50,507 bases of DNA from Chloroflexi bacterium HGW-Chloroflexi-4. GTDB lineage: Bacteria; Chloroflexota; Anaerolineae; Anaerolineales; Anaerolineaceae. Positions 32,503 through 41,531 of this stretch are shown here, one piece after another. Both the position numbers and the translations under genes were made by a program. Numbering within the stretch: the stretch's first letter is position 1; each line of letters opens with the position of its first letter. Below the pieces are notes generated by a model. It worked only from the letters and a program-made list of their open reading frames with translations, was not told the origin of the DNA and searched no databases. Location of the stretch: assembly GCA_002840715.1 (NCBI GenBank), contig PHBW01000029.1:1-50507 (forward strand), read 5' to 3'.

Positions 32503-33246
32503 TTAGATCATGAAATCTTCACCGTGCCACACACCGTCAGTGGGCTTATGCACCGTAACATGTTCAAGTTGCTCATCGTGTTTGTGTTTATCCATTGTTT
32601 TCAATCTGGATTCAACCGCTTCAAGTCTTTGCATTAATGAAGCCACTGAATCACCGATGGTATCCGGCAGACGGCCGTGCTCAAGATCAGGTCCGCTGGA
32701 TGCAGGTTGACTGCGGCTCACCACCTGGCCTGGCACACCCACCACCACAGAGTTTGGCGGCACAGGTTTAACCACCACTGCATTAGCGCCGATCCGGCTG
32801 TGAGAACCGATTATTATATTTCCTAAAACCTTTGCACCTGCGCCGACCACCACATCATCTTCAAGTGTGGGGTGGCGTTTGCCTTTTTGTAAACTGGTGC
32901 CTCCCAAAGTTACACCGTGATAAAGCGTGACTCGGTCGCCAATTTCGGCAGTCTCACCGATCACCACCCCCATACCGTGGTCGATGAAAAAGCTGTGACC
33001 GATTTTTGCTCCCGGGTGGATTTCGATGCCAGTCCAGAAGCGAGTGATCTGCGAGAACCAGCGCGCAAGCAGTTTGAGACCATGTTCCCACATCCAATGT
33101 TCGGTGCGGTGTGCCCAAACAGCCTGCAGGCCAGGATAAGACAAGATCAGTTCAAGCGTGGAGCGAGCCGCCGGGTCGCGTTCAAAAACCGAGCGGATGT
33201 CCTCGCGGATATAGCGAAAAAGTGAATAAGGCAAAGTTCCCTCCAT
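32503..33246 (-). CDS. cysE: Serine O-acetyltransferase
   Basis: CysE makes O-acetylserine from serine and acetyl-CoA, the first step of cysteine synthesis. The 247-residue product has the N-terminal helical domain ([22 protein letters not shown]...[18 protein letters not shown]) and the left-handed beta-helix with [44 protein letters not shown] and [19 protein letters not shown]. The last 60 residues are an extra charged tail. It begins 11 bases after cysK ends. Confidence 0.95.
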   Translation of the reverse strand: MEGTLPYSLFRYIREDIRSVFERDPAARSTLELILSYPGLQAVWAHRTEHWMWEHGLKLLARWFSQITRFWTGIEIHPGAKIGHSFFIDHGMGVVIGETAEIGDRVTLYHGVTLGGTSLQKGKRHPTLEDDVVVGAGAKVLGNIIIGSHSRIGANAVVVKPVPPNSVVVGVPGQVVSRSQPASSGPDLEHGRLPDTIGDSVASLMQRLEAVESRLKTMDKHKHDEQLEHVTVHKPTDGVWHGEDFMI

Positions 33247-33257
33247 TGGATGCGTCC

Positions 33258-34190
33258 TTAATCTGCCAGGTTGGCAAATAATGCAGTACTGAGATAACGT
33301 TCGCCAAATGAAGGGATGATCACAACGATCAGTTTGCCCTTGTTCTCTGGCCGGGCAGCCACTTGCATTGCTGCCCAGGTGGCTGCACCCGAACTGATGC
33401 CCACCAGCAGCCCCTCGCGGGTGGCCATCTCACGTGCGGTTGCAAGTGCATCATCGTTCTTGACGCGGATGATCTCATCATAGATCTGCGTGTTAAGAAT
33501 ATCAGGTACAAAACCGGCGCCAATGCCCTGGATGACATGCGGACCCTTTGCACCGCCTGAAAGCACAGGTGAAGCATCAGGTTCGACAGCAATCATCTTT
33601 ACCGACGGCTTGCGAGATTTGAGCACTTCTCCGACACCGGTGATGGTGCCGCCTGTGCCCACGCCTGCCACCACAATATCCACTTGACCATCAGTGTCGC
33701 GCCAGATCTCTTCTGCGGTGGTCTTGCGATGAATCTCTGGGTTCGCTGCATTTTTGAACTGCTGCGGCATGAAATATTTCTTATCAGAAGCGGCAATTTC
33801 TTCTGCCTTGCGAATCGCACCCGGCATGCCTTCACTACCCGGGGTGAGGATTAACTCAGCACCATAAGCGCGCAGCAGCATACGACGTTCCTTGCTCATC
33901 GTATCCGGCATCACCAGTACCAGTTTATATCCGCGGGCGGCGGCTACAAAAGCCAGGGCAATGCCTGTATTACCACTGGTGGGCTCTATCAGGATGGTAT
34001 CTTTGGTGATCAATCCGGCTTTTTCTCCAGCGTTAATCATGGAAATTCCAATGCGGTCTTTAACGCTGTGGGAAGGGTTGAAATATTCCAATTTGGCAGC
34101 CACAATGGCGACACTATCTTTGGCAAGACGGTTTAACTTAACGAGGGGGGTGTTGCCTATCAGTTCGGTAACATCATTTGCGATTTTCAT
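33258..34190 (-). CDS. cysK: Cysteine synthase A
   Basis: CysK is a PLP enzyme that makes cysteine from O-acetylserine and sulfide. The 310-residue product has the PLP lysine in [15 protein letters not shown], the substrate loop [13 protein letters not shown], the phosphate-binding [10 protein letters not shown] and a C-terminal [12 protein letters not shown]. It is first in cysK-cysE and is preceded by a structured leader (34218-34345) on the same strand. Confidence 0.96.
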   Translation of the reverse strand: MKIANDVTELIGNTPLVKLNRLAKDSVAIVAAKLEYFNPSHSVKDRIGISMINAGEKAGLITKDTILIEPTSGNTGIALAFVAAARGYKLVLVMPDTMSKERRMLLRAYGAELILTPGSEGMPGAIRKAEEIAASDKKYFMPQQFKNAANPEIHRKTTAEEIWRDTDGQVDIVVAGVGTGGTITGVGEVLKSRKPSVKMIAVEPDASPVLSGGAKGPHVIQGIGAGFVPDILNTQIYDEIIRVKNDDALATAREMATREGLLVGISSGAATWAAMQVAARPENKGKLIVVIIPSFGERYLSTALFANLAD

Positions 34191-34217
34191 TTTGAATATC
34201 CTTAGGTTAAATAAAAT

Positions 34218-34345
34218 ACGGTCAACTTAAATCAATAGCGACGGAGAGCGCTGCACAAAATACGTGCGGGGACGTCTACCGCCGCCAGAAAAAGTTGACC
34301 GTGAGGATTCGACTCTGGCGGTGTTAGATCGCGCCCCGCCTTCTA
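34218..34345 (-). promoter_or_regulatory. Unidentified structured leader upstream of cysK-cysE
   Basis: Between cysK and the divergent envelope operon is a 319-base gap. About 130 bases next to cysK are GC-rich and strongly structured: GCGGGG (34266-34271) pairs with CCCCGC (34334-34339), and CCGCCAGA (34282-34289) with TCTGGCGG (34314-34321). A separate perfect pair, CGGTCAACTT (34219-34228) and AAGTTGACCG (34292-34301), would conflict with this nested set, as in a switch. It is not a T-box and I match it to no riboswitch class with confidence. Strand is inferred from closeness to cysK. The remaining 34346-34509 is AT-rich with no feature I can name. Confidence 0.5.
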
Positions 34346-34509
34346 CACAAGCACTTTTGATTCATTGATACTCCAATAATTAGACTTAATTTGTCTTATT
34401 GTATTCGATTAATTTTAAAAGTCAATAAGGAAATTAATTGTTAATGCAACTTTAACAAATCACATGCGTATATTATCTAAATAAACTTGATCTTTTATCG
34501 GAGGTAATT

Positions 34510-35025
34510 ATGAATCGTTCACAACGATCCAGTTTGGCAGTAGGCGTCATTCTCGTTTTATTGGGAGTTTATTTCATCCTGGCCAATATGGTTCCTCAAT
34601 TTAATCAGTGGTTAAATATCAGTTACTCATGGCCTACTATCATTTTGGCCGTTGGCGCGGGCTTATTGGTGCTAGGCTTAATTGTCGGCGCACCGGATAT
34701 GGCTGTGCCAGCCGTGATTGTAGGCGGTATTGGCGGCATTCTTTACTATCAGAACATTACTGGCAATTGGGGCAGTTGGGCTTACATGTGGGCATTAATC
34801 CCAGGCTTTTCTGGCATCGGTATGATTCTCGCTCATGTTTTGGGTGCTCGCGATCGATATTCACTCGGTTCCGCACTCGATACAATCGGTACCAGCCTGG
34901 TAATGTTCATTATCTTTGGTGCCTTCTTTGGCGCTTTCAAAGCTTTTGGCGATTATTGGCCTTTATTACTCGTAGGTGCAGGTGTTTTGATTGGCTTGCG
35001 AACGCTGTTGCGTCCGCGCAAGTAA
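34510..35025 (+). CDS. LiaI/LiaF-TM-like membrane protein
   Basis: A 171-residue integral membrane protein with about five hydrophobic segments. The start SSLAVGVILVLLGVYFILANMVP and later YSWPTIILAVGAGLLVLG, and the ending FGDYWPLLLVGAGVLIGLRTLL, match the repeated LiaI-LiaF transmembrane (DUF5668) pattern of a hairpin plus a W-P motif. Preceded by a GGAGG site; first gene of a five-gene operon of related proteins. Related domains in LiaF inhibit the LiaS kinase in envelope stress; the role here is unknown. Confidence 0.75.
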   Translation: MNRSQRSSLAVGVILVLLGVYFILANMVPQFNQWLNISYSWPTIILAVGAGLLVLGLIVGAPDMAVPAVIVGGIGGILYYQNITGNWGSWAYMWALIPGFSGIGMILAHVLGARDRYSLGSALDTIGTSLVMFIIFGAFFGAFKAFGDYWPLLLVGAGVLIGLRTLLRPRK

Positions 35026-35051
35026 TTGTTGCAATTTTTTGAGGAGAAAAG

Positions 35052-35849
35052 ATGAAACGATCGGCATTATTTTTTGGCACCATCATCGTCTTGTTAGGCG
35101 TAGTGCTCTTGGGCATCAATTTAGGTGTTGTGGATCATCGCATTTGGCGTTATTTTTGGCCCCTCGTGCTTGTTCTTTTGGGCGTCTGGTTTTTGCTTGG
35201 TCCCTATCTTTCAAAAGGTACGCTTGAGTCGGTTGAGCGATCCATACCGATGGTGAACGACACCGAAGCCGAAATTCAATTTAATTATGGTGCAGGTAGA
35301 ATGATTGTTGGATCAGGCGCCAAGCCGCAGGAGTTATTAAGTGGTTCATTCACCGGTGGTGTCACTGAAGAACTGCATCGAAATAATGGTAAAGCATTTT
35401 TGAAGATCAATACGCCTACTGATTTCATATTCCCCGGAGTATGGGCAGGCGGACAGCAAGGTTTTAATTGGAATGTCAACCTGACAAATGAAATTCCGCT
35501 TCAATTGCGAATTCACTCTGGCGCTTGCGAAGCCAGGCTTGACTTGACTGACCTCAAAGTGACTGAATTGACCGTTGAAACTGGTGCAAGCTCTACCGAC
35601 GTCAAATTACCGCAAGCCGCAGGTTTTACCAGGGTTGTGGTCAAATCTGGTGCTGCTGAAGTGAAATTGCACGTTCCTCAAGGTGTGGCAGCCTCAATTC
35701 GTGAATCCAGCGGTCTTGCTGGCATCAAGGTGGATACCAACCGCTTCCCTCAGAACGGACACACCTATCAATCTGCGGATTACAACACCGCGGCCAACAA
35801 AGTTGAAATTTTTTACGAAGGCGGAGTAGGTTCCGTCGATATCAATTAA
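35052..35849 (+). CDS. LiaF-like protein with membrane anchor and beta-solenoid domain
   Basis: A 265-residue protein. The first 60 residues have two membrane segments of LiaI-LiaF type (ALFFGTIIVLLGVVLLGINLG, then IWRYFWPLVLVLLGVWFLLGPYL). The rest is a beta-rich domain of DUF4097/toastrack type (AEIQFNYGAGRMIVGSGA, LTVETGASSTDVKLPQAAGF, VVVKSGAAEVKLHVPQGVAA) with its repeating short strands. This two-part form is that of LiaF. A GAGGAG site precedes it, and it is 26 bases after the preceding gene. Confidence 0.75.
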   Translation: MKRSALFFGTIIVLLGVVLLGINLGVVDHRIWRYFWPLVLVLLGVWFLLGPYLSKGTLESVERSIPMVNDTEAEIQFNYGAGRMIVGSGAKPQELLSGSFTGGVTEELHRNNGKAFLKINTPTDFIFPGVWAGGQQGFNWNVNLTNEIPLQLRIHSGACEARLDLTDLKVTELTVETGASSTDVKLPQAAGFTRVVVKSGAAEVKLHVPQGVAASIRESSGLAGIKVDTNRFPQNGHTYQSADYNTAANKVEIFYEGGVGSVDIN

Positions 35850-35862
35850 TTGGAGTTACACA

Positions 35863-36507
35863 ATGAAAAAGTTATCTAAACAGGCGTTATTTGGCAGTTT
35901 ATTGGTTTTAGCAGGCATCGTATTTTTGGTGCAGCAGATCTTCCATCTTCCCATCGGCGGATTGTTTGTCTCCTTGTTCTTTTTGGCCGGCGGACTAGTA
36001 TTTCTCTATGTCGTCTTACAAAACAAAGAACATTGGTGGGCGTTGATTCCGGGCAGCACCTTGGTTGGTCTGGCAGCTCTAATTGCGGCAGGCGACCTGG
36101 CGCCTCAATTTACCAATAAATTTGGTGGCAGCATGTTCCTGGGCTCAATCGCACTTGGTTTTGTGGGCGTTTATCTGCTCAAACCCTCCAATTGGTGGGC
36201 AGTCATTCCCGCTGGTGCTGTCGCCACCATCGCTTTGGTAGCCGGTATTCAAAACGGACACGGCATGCTTCAAGGCGGTGTTTTCTTCCTCGGTATCGGC
36301 GCTACATTTGCTGCGCTTGGGCTGCTTCCTAACCTCAAAACGGAAAAATGGCCCTGGATCCCCGCAGCAATATGTTTTGTGCTTGGCACTTTAATCATGA
36401 TTGGCTCCGGCGCACTAGTAGATTCCTTCTTTGGTTGGATTTGGGCTCTCGCATTTGTGGCTGCCGGTGTCTATTTGGTTGTTCGTTCTTTCATGAAAAA
36501 AGAGTAG
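35863..36507 (+). CDS. Membrane protein of the LiaF-like operon
   Basis: A 214-residue protein with about seven hydrophobic segments arranged as repeated hairpins: LFGSLLVLAGIVFLVQQIF, then repeated HWWALIPGSTLVGLAALIAAG and NWWAVIPAGAVATIALVAG. The WW-A-(L/V)-IP motif appears to be a duplicated unit. No catalytic motif is seen. It begins 13 bases after the preceding gene and precedes the PspC gene by 9, so it is part of the operon. Function unknown. Confidence 0.7.
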   Translation: MKKLSKQALFGSLLVLAGIVFLVQQIFHLPIGGLFVSLFFLAGGLVFLYVVLQNKEHWWALIPGSTLVGLAALIAAGDLAPQFTNKFGGSMFLGSIALGFVGVYLLKPSNWWAVIPAGAVATIALVAGIQNGHGMLQGGVFFLGIGATFAALGLLPNLKTEKWPWIPAAICFVLGTLIMIGSGALVDSFFGWIWALAFVAAGVYLVVRSFMKKE

Positions 36508-36516
36508 GAGTCTGCT

Positions 36517-36975
36517 ATGACTAATAAACTCTATCGAAGTCAAACCGATCGGATGTTGGGCGGGGTTTGTGGTGGTCTGGCCAAATATCTCAATATTGAC
36601 ATCACCATCACCAGACTCTTCTTTGTAGTCCTCACTTTGCTTGGCGGTTTCGGTCCTGTAATCTACCTGATCATGTGGATCGTGATCCCTCTAGAAGATC
36701 ACGTTTACACAGATACCCATCCCGAACGTTTTGATGGAGAAGACATCAAAGAACGTGCTGAAATGGTGCGCGACGACTTCATTAGTGCAGTCAAACAACC
36801 CAATCAAAATGCCGCACGTTATATCGGTATTGCATTGGTTTTGGCCGGTGGATTCTTTCTCCTCAAGCAATTAAACATCTCATGGTTGGGATGGTTGGAT
36901 AGCGGTGTATTATGGGCAGGATTGATCCTCTTGGCAGGTGTGGCACTGGTAATTCGAGGGACAAAAAAGGATTAG
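36517..36975 (+). CDS. PspC-domain protein
   Basis: A 152-residue membrane protein. The N-terminal 65 residues are a PspC domain: LYRSQTDRMLGGVCGGLAKYLNIDITITRLFFVVLTLL...PVIYLIMWIVIPLE. The C-terminal part has two LiaI-like membrane segments (about 105-148). PspC proteins take part in phage-shock-type membrane stress responses. Start site AGGAG; it ends 2 bases before the next gene. No pspA or liaRS genes are visible nearby. Confidence 0.88.
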   Translation: MTNKLYRSQTDRMLGGVCGGLAKYLNIDITITRLFFVVLTLLGGFGPVIYLIMWIVIPLEDHVYTDTHPERFDGEDIKERAEMVRDDFISAVKQPNQNAARYIGIALVLAGGFFLLKQLNISWLGWLDSGVLWAGLILLAGVALVIRGTKKD

Positions 36976-36977
36976 AA

Positions 36978-38039
36978 ATGGAAGAACACAAGAAACCCGG
37001 AAGTTTATTCTTTCCGCTATTGTTGGTTGCCCTGGGTGTGTTTATCTTCTTGATCAACATTGGAACCGTTTCGGGCACACTTTGGGAAAACTTGATGCAA
37101 TATTGGCCGGTGATCTTGATCATCGCTGGTCTTGATGGACTCTATCGCCGTGATGGTTGGGTGGGCCCCATGGTGTTGCTGGGGCTTGGCACCATCATGA
37201 TGCTCGGTAATCTGCACTATCTTGAATTCGGCGGTTTTGCGTTGTTCTTGAGACTTTGGCCGATTCTTTTGGTTGCCATCGGTTTGGATGTGATCTTTGG
37301 ACACCGCGGCTCAGTTTGGAGTAATTTTTTCAGGGTCCTGATTGGTCTTGCCCTGGTGGGTGGCATTGTATGGTTGGCCACACAATCACCATTTTTCAGC
37401 GTGGGCATGAAATCAGTGTCTTTTGAACAAACGCTTGATAATGCCAAATCATCGGATGTGCGTTTTGCTTTGGCGGTTGGTGAAATGAAACTCTCTGGAG
37501 GTGCTGACGAAGATATGCTGGTGGAAGGTTCTGCCGGATTGCCAAAAGAAATGTCACTTGATCCATATTATTCCGCACCAGTGGATGGAAAAAGCACTCT
37601 TTCACTTGAAGGTAATGGTTTGGTGGTAATCCCGGTCAACACCAACATCAGTCCGTGGATATTTGATCTAAATTCAGAAATTCCGATGTCGCTGAGCACC
37701 GAATTGGGTGTTGGTCAGATGCGCATCGACTTGACTGGCACCAATGTGAATGAAATCTACACTGAAATGGGCATTGGCCAAACCATCCTGACCCTGCCTG
37801 ATGGCATGGATGTGGATGCCGCGGTCAGCGGTGCTATTGGAGAGTTGATCATTCGTGTGCCCGCTGATGCAGAGGTTGTCATCACGACTGATAAGGCTAT
37901 TGTAGGTTCAAGAATTCCTGTAGGATATATCCGTGATGGTGACACCATCCGTTCACCTGAAGCCAAAGCCGGTGCAGATGAGATCACCATTCAGGTTGAC
38001 CTCGCTATTGGAAGTATCAGTATCGAAGAAATTGATTAA
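36978..38039 (+). CDS. LiaF-like membrane protein with beta-solenoid domain
   Basis: A 353-residue protein. Start at ATG 36978 (MEEHKKPGSLFFPLLLVALGV); the longer reading from 36912 lies inside the PspC gene. Four to five membrane segments in LiaI-LiaF-type pairs (residues about 8-130, with LWENLMQYWPVILIIAGLDGL and ALFLRLWPILLVAIGLDVIFG) precede a soluble beta-domain (about 145-353) with repeated short strands such as VGQMRIDLTGTNVNEIYTEMGIGQTILTLPDGMDV. It is the last gene of the operon; a strong terminator follows. Confidence 0.75.
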   Translation: MEEHKKPGSLFFPLLLVALGVFIFLINIGTVSGTLWENLMQYWPVILIIAGLDGLYRRDGWVGPMVLLGLGTIMMLGNLHYLEFGGFALFLRLWPILLVAIGLDVIFGHRGSVWSNFFRVLIGLALVGGIVWLATQSPFFSVGMKSVSFEQTLDNAKSSDVRFALAVGEMKLSGGADEDMLVEGSAGLPKEMSLDPYYSAPVDGKSTLSLEGNGLVVIPVNTNISPWIFDLNSEIPMSLSTELGVGQMRIDLTGTNVNEIYTEMGIGQTILTLPDGMDVDAAVSGAIGELIIRVPADAEVVITTDKAIVGSRIPVGYIRDGDTIRSPEAKAGADEITIQVDLAIGSISIEEID

Positions 38040-38062
38040 ATAAAGCAATCCTGTTTCATTCT

Positions 38063-38115
38063 AAGGACACGGTCGCGATTGTCGCGCACCTTCGGGTGTA
38101 ATCCGTGTCCTTTTT
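38063..38115 (+). terminator. Branched terminator after the LiaF-like operon
   Basis: GGACACGG (38065-38072) pairs with CCGTGTCC (38103-38110), followed by TTTTT. Two inner hairpins, CGCGA-TTG-TCGCG and CACC-TTCG-GGTG, form a multibranched structure. Confidence 0.88.
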
Positions 38116-38194
38116 ATTTTCATTAACTCAATTTGGGAACTATTATGGATTTCTTACGTCTTATCGGTAGAGTTATATATAAAAAGGAGAACAA

Positions 38195-38914
38195 ATGAAA
38201 AAGAACCTCTTAGTTGTTTTAGCAAGTGTTTTAGTGATTGTCTCATTGGCTGCATGCAGCACCACCCCCACAGTTGCAGGCAACGCACCGATTGTTCGTA
38301 CCTTAAGTTCATCTGGAACAGGTGAAGTCTATCTGGTGCCTGATGTGGCTTACATCTATGTTGGTGTCAGAGCTGATGCAGACGAGGTCTCTACTGCCCT
38401 CGATAATAATAATGCTCAGGCAAACGCCGTTGCTCAAGCCTTGAAAGATCTGGGTGTGGAAGCCAAAGATATTCAAACCACCAGCTTCAATGTTTATCCA
38501 ATGCAAGATTACGGTATGGATGGAACCATTTCCCGCAGTTATTATGTGGTCGAGAACACCGTTTACATCACTGTGCGTGATTTATCTAAACTGGGCACGC
38601 TCCTGGATGCCGTGGTGAAGTCTGGTGCCAATACCATCAACAGCATTTCATTTGATGTGCAAGATAAAGCCGATGCCATGGTTCAGGCCCGTGATTTGGC
38701 TATCGCCAACGCCATCGCTGAAGCCGAATCCATCGCAGCAGCTTCTGGTGTCAAATTGGGTGATTTGCAATACGTGAGTGCTTACACCAACAACGTGCCT
38801 ATGCCCATGTATGATGCAAAAGGCGGAAGCATGTCAGCAGCAGCAAATGTGCCCATCTCTGCCGGCCAGTTGGTGATCAGCGCCAACGCCAGCATGACCT
38901 ATGAAATCAAGTAA
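38195..38914 (+). CDS. SIMPL-domain (DUF541) lipoprotein
   Basis: A 239-residue exported lipoprotein. The signal ends with the lipobox SLAAC (Cys21). The rest is a SIMPL/DUF541 domain: SSSGTGEVYLVPDVAYIYVGVRAD at its start, VAQALKDLGVEAKDIQTTSFNVYP, YYVVENTVYITVRDLSKLGTLLDAVVKSGAN and ARDLAIANAIAEAESIAAASG. Family members form oligomeric rings; some are linked to oxidative or envelope stress, but activity is unknown. AAGGAG site. It has its own terminator and is downstream of the envelope operon. Confidence 0.88.
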   Translation: MKKNLLVVLASVLVIVSLAACSTTPTVAGNAPIVRTLSSSGTGEVYLVPDVAYIYVGVRADADEVSTALDNNNAQANAVAQALKDLGVEAKDIQTTSFNVYPMQDYGMDGTISRSYYVVENTVYITVRDLSKLGTLLDAVVKSGANTINSISFDVQDKADAMVQARDLAIANAIAEAESIAAASGVKLGDLQYVSAYTNNVPMPMYDAKGGSMSAAANVPISAGQLVISANASMTYEIK

Positions 38915-38930
38915 GCCGCGTCGTTGAAAC

Positions 38931-38962
38931 AAAGAGCATCGGTTTTGACCGGTGCTCTTTTT
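38931..38962. terminator. Terminator between the SIMPL gene and glpX
   Basis: AAAGAGCA, T, CGGT, loop TTTG, ACCG, G, TGCTCTTT, then further T residues. It also closes the minus-strand glpX transcript. Confidence 0.88.
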
Positions 38963-38964
38963 GG

Positions 38965-39951
38965 TTAATAGGGGATGGTGCTAATCTCAGATAATTTATT
39001 TAATCGGTGTGTGGCAGTGATGCGCCTTATGGTGCCGGTTAATCCACGCATGACGAGGCTGTCTGTCTTCGCGCCGTTGGGAAAGTATGAGACGCCATCA
39101 AGAAGATCACCTGTGGTAATGCCAGTAGCTGCAAAGAACACATCTTCAGAAGAAATAAGGTCATCCATTAATATGGGCTTTCGAAGGTCAAGGCCGAGTT
39201 CTTTTGCCTGATTCATTTCATCCTGACGGTGAAGATGAAGTTTGCCCATAATCGTGCCGCCAAGGCAGCGCATGGCTGCGGCTGCAATCACACCCTCAGG
39301 AGTGCCGCCAATGCCCATAAGCAGATCAATGTTGGTTTCTGGCATGGCACTCATGATCGCTCCGGCTATATCCCCGTCGGGAATCAGTTTAATTCGTGCA
39401 CCTGCCTTACGGATTTCGCCGATCAATTTTTCGTGCCGTGGTCGGTCCAGTACCACAACAGTTAAGTCCTCGACTTTTTCACCTTTTGCTTTGGCAACTT
39501 TTATCAAATTGTCAGCGACCGGGGCATTGATATCCACCATGTCTTTGGCCAATGGACCGGTAGCAATCTTTTCCATGTAATAAAAAACGCCGGGGTTGAA
39601 CATGGTACCTCGTGGGGCAAGTGCCACGGAAGCAATTGAGTTGGGCAGCCCGTGAGCCAGTGGTCGGGTACCGTCAATTGGATCTACGGCGATATCCACA
39701 ATGGGAGCGTCACCGGTGCCCAGACGCTCGCCATTAAACAACATCGGAGCTTTGTCTTTCTCTCCTTCACCAATCACGATGATGCCGTCCATCTCGATGG
39801 AATTAAGCATCAGCCGCATGGCATCCACGGCAGCTTGATCTGCCTGGATTTTATCGCCGCGGCCCATGTGTCTGCCGGCTGCCAGCGCAGCGGCCTCAGT
39901 AACTCTTACCAGATCAAGTGCCAGATTTTTTGTAGGAGGTGTGTTGATCAA
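38965..39951 (-). CDS. glpX: Class II fructose-1,6-bisphosphatase
   Basis: GlpX hydrolyses fructose 1,6-bisphosphate in gluconeogenesis. The 328-residue product has NLALDLVRVTEAAALAAGRHMGRGDK, the metal site DGIIVIGEGEKDKAPML and AVDPIDGTRPLAHGLPNSIASVALA, all family signatures. The first codon is apparently TTG at 39951, with GAGGA upstream; no better in-frame ATG precedes the conserved part. Minus strand, downstream of cdsA after 31 bases, so it may be the last gene of the frr-uppS-cdsA transcript. Confidence 0.95.
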   Translation of the reverse strand: MINTPPTKNLALDLVRVTEAAALAAGRHMGRGDKIQADQAAVDAMRLMLNSIEMDGIIVIGEGEKDKAPMLFNGERLGTGDAPIVDIAVDPIDGTRPLAHGLPNSIASVALAPRGTMFNPGVFYYMEKIATGPLAKDMVDINAPVADNLIKVAKAKGEKVEDLTVVVLDRPRHEKLIGEIRKAGARIKLIPDGDIAGAIMSAMPETNIDLLMGIGGTPEGVIAAAAMRCLGGTIMGKLHLHRQDEMNQAKELGLDLRKPILMDDLISSEDVFFAATGITTGDLLDGVSYFPNGAKTDSLVMRGLTGTIRRITATHRLNKLSEISTIPY

Positions 39952-39982
39952 GGAATCCTCTATTGGAAAAACAGGGAAAGAA

Positions 39983-40849
39983 TTATCGTATCAGAAGGAT
40001 CAGGTAATATCCAAGGATGGCGGCAATCAGTGATGAATCAATGCGGTCAAAAAAACCGCCGTGGCCGGGCAGTAAATTGCTTGAATCTTTGATATTGAAT
40101 TGACGTTTGATCATGCTTTCGCCAAAGTCACCCAACGGGGCAACGATGGAAATTGCCAGACCAAGAATTAATCCATGGAGGGGCAGCAAGGGTTCGCAAG
40201 CGATGTGCCACAATGCAGCCAGCCCCCAACCACCCAAGCCGCCGATAATGATGCCGCCAATGTAGCCTTCCCAAGATTTCTTTGGGCTGACCACCGTCAA
40301 CATCTTGTGTTTGCCAAATGGTCTACCGAAAATATACGCACCGGAATCTGCCAATGAAATGATTGGAAAGACCAGCATGACCCAATACAGGCCTTCTTCG
40401 AGAAAACGGATCGATATGGCATAACTGCCCAAAAAACCCAGCAAGAGGGCTCCAAAGACCGTCAGCGCCAGGTTGGAGGCTGCTTTGTCATTGCCGCGCT
40501 GCTGCTGCAGCACATGCATAAATAACGAGATCAGCAGTAAAGCGGCTACCCAAATTTCAAAATATTTCAATCCCCACAAAAAGCGCATAATGACCGCACT
40601 CGTAGAAAAGACGAGCAAAACGGTCAGTGAGGGAGCATAGTCCCCTTTTTGAAAGATCCGCCAGAATTCCCAGGCTGCCACACCCAGCACGACCGTCACG
40701 AATGCTACAAAAGCGATCCCGCCCTGGATGGCAAAAAAAGCGGTAATGGGTACAAAAATATCCGCAACGAGCAGTCGTGTGCGGAAAGATTTATCTGATG
40801 GGGTGGATGTTGTTTTAGCGTTTACCAAACCGTCTTTTGCGCTGTCCAT
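39983..40849 (-). CDS. cdsA: Phosphatidate cytidylyltransferase
   Basis: CdsA makes CDP-diacylglycerol from phosphatidate and CTP in the membrane. The 288-residue product has about eight hydrophobic segments and the C-terminal signature region SLADSGAYIFGRPFGKHKMLTVVSPKKSWEGYIGG and PLGDFGESMIKRQFNIKDSSNLLPGHGGFFDRIDSSL. The N-terminal 25 residues are polar and unconserved. The ATG at 40849 lies within the end of uppS (35-base overlap), so translation is coupled. Confidence 0.95.
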   Translation of the reverse strand: MDSAKDGLVNAKTTSTPSDKSFRTRLLVADIFVPITAFFAIQGGIAFVAFVTVVLGVAAWEFWRIFQKGDYAPSLTVLLVFSTSAVIMRFLWGLKYFEIWVAALLLISLFMHVLQQQRGNDKAASNLALTVFGALLLGFLGSYAISIRFLEEGLYWVMLVFPIISLADSGAYIFGRPFGKHKMLTVVSPKKSWEGYIGGIIIGGLGGWGLAALWHIACEPLLPLHGLILGLAISIVAPLGDFGESMIKRQFNIKDSSNLLPGHGGFFDRIDSSLIAAILGYYLILLIR

Positions 40850-41516
40850 ATGCGTCAATCGCCTTTTGAAATTCTTCTTTATTAAAATCGGGCCATAATG
40901 TAGTCGTGGCGTACCATTCCGAGTAGGCAGATTGCCAGATTAAGAAATTACTGAGACGCATTTCACCAGATGTGCGAATAATCAGGTCAGGGTCTGGAGA
41001 GCATTGGGTAAACATATGCCGGCTGACCAATTCTTCAGTTACCTGCTCAACGGTTGTTCCTTCTCTAACAATTTCCTGAATGGCATGAATGATTTCGTCA
41101 CGTCCACCATAATTCCAGGCAACATTCAGGATTAGCCGATCGTTCTTTTCAGTCATTTGTACCGCATGTTCAACCTTGCTGCGCACCCGTTTAGGCATGG
41201 CTTCCAGCCTTCCGATATGGCAGATTTTAACACCTTCAGCATTTAACTCATTCAGTTCACGGTCAATAACTGTTTCTAGAATGGTCATTAAGCCGTTAAC
41301 TTCTTCCTTTGGTCTTCCCCAGTTTTCAGTTGAAAACGCATAAATGGTTAAATGTTGTACGCCAAATTCAACGCAAGCCTTGATGATCTGCCTCAGGTTT
41401 TCGGTGCCGGCTTTGTGACCTTCGAAACGGGCTAACCCGCGAGATTCAGCCCAGCGGCCGTTGCCATCCATAATGATGGCAACATGCTTAGGGATTTTGT
41501 TTTGAGTTTCACTCAT
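40815..41516 (-). CDS. uppS: Isoprenyl transferase (undecaprenyl diphosphate synthase)
   Basis: UppS makes the C55 lipid carrier for cell-wall synthesis by cis-prenyl addition. The 233-residue product has the start HVAIIMDGNGRWAESRGLARFEGHKAGTENLR with the catalytic Asp, YAFSTENWGRPKEEV, and the C-terminal DLIIRTSGEMRLSNFLIWQSAYSEWY. Length is normal. It lies 15 bases after frr. Confidence 0.96.
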   Translation of the reverse strand: MSETQNKIPKHVAIIMDGNGRWAESRGLARFEGHKAGTENLRQIIKACVEFGVQHLTIYAFSTENWGRPKEEVNGLMTILETVIDRELNELNAEGVKICHIGRLEAMPKRVRSKVEHAVQMTEKNDRLILNVAWNYGGRDEIIHAIQEIVREGTTVEQVTEELVSRHMFTQCSPDPDLIIRTSGEMRLSNFLIWQSAYSEWYATTTLWPDFNKEEFQKAIDAYGQRKRRFGKR

Positions 41517-41531
41517 GAATTTTCCATGGAA

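Noticed and set aside
34218..34345. SAH riboswitch or T-box upstream of the cys genes.
   Set aside because: Only a short stretch resembles the SAH core, on the opposite strand to cysK, without the closing CAGGCUCGG part. The T-box core GGGTGGTACC is missing.
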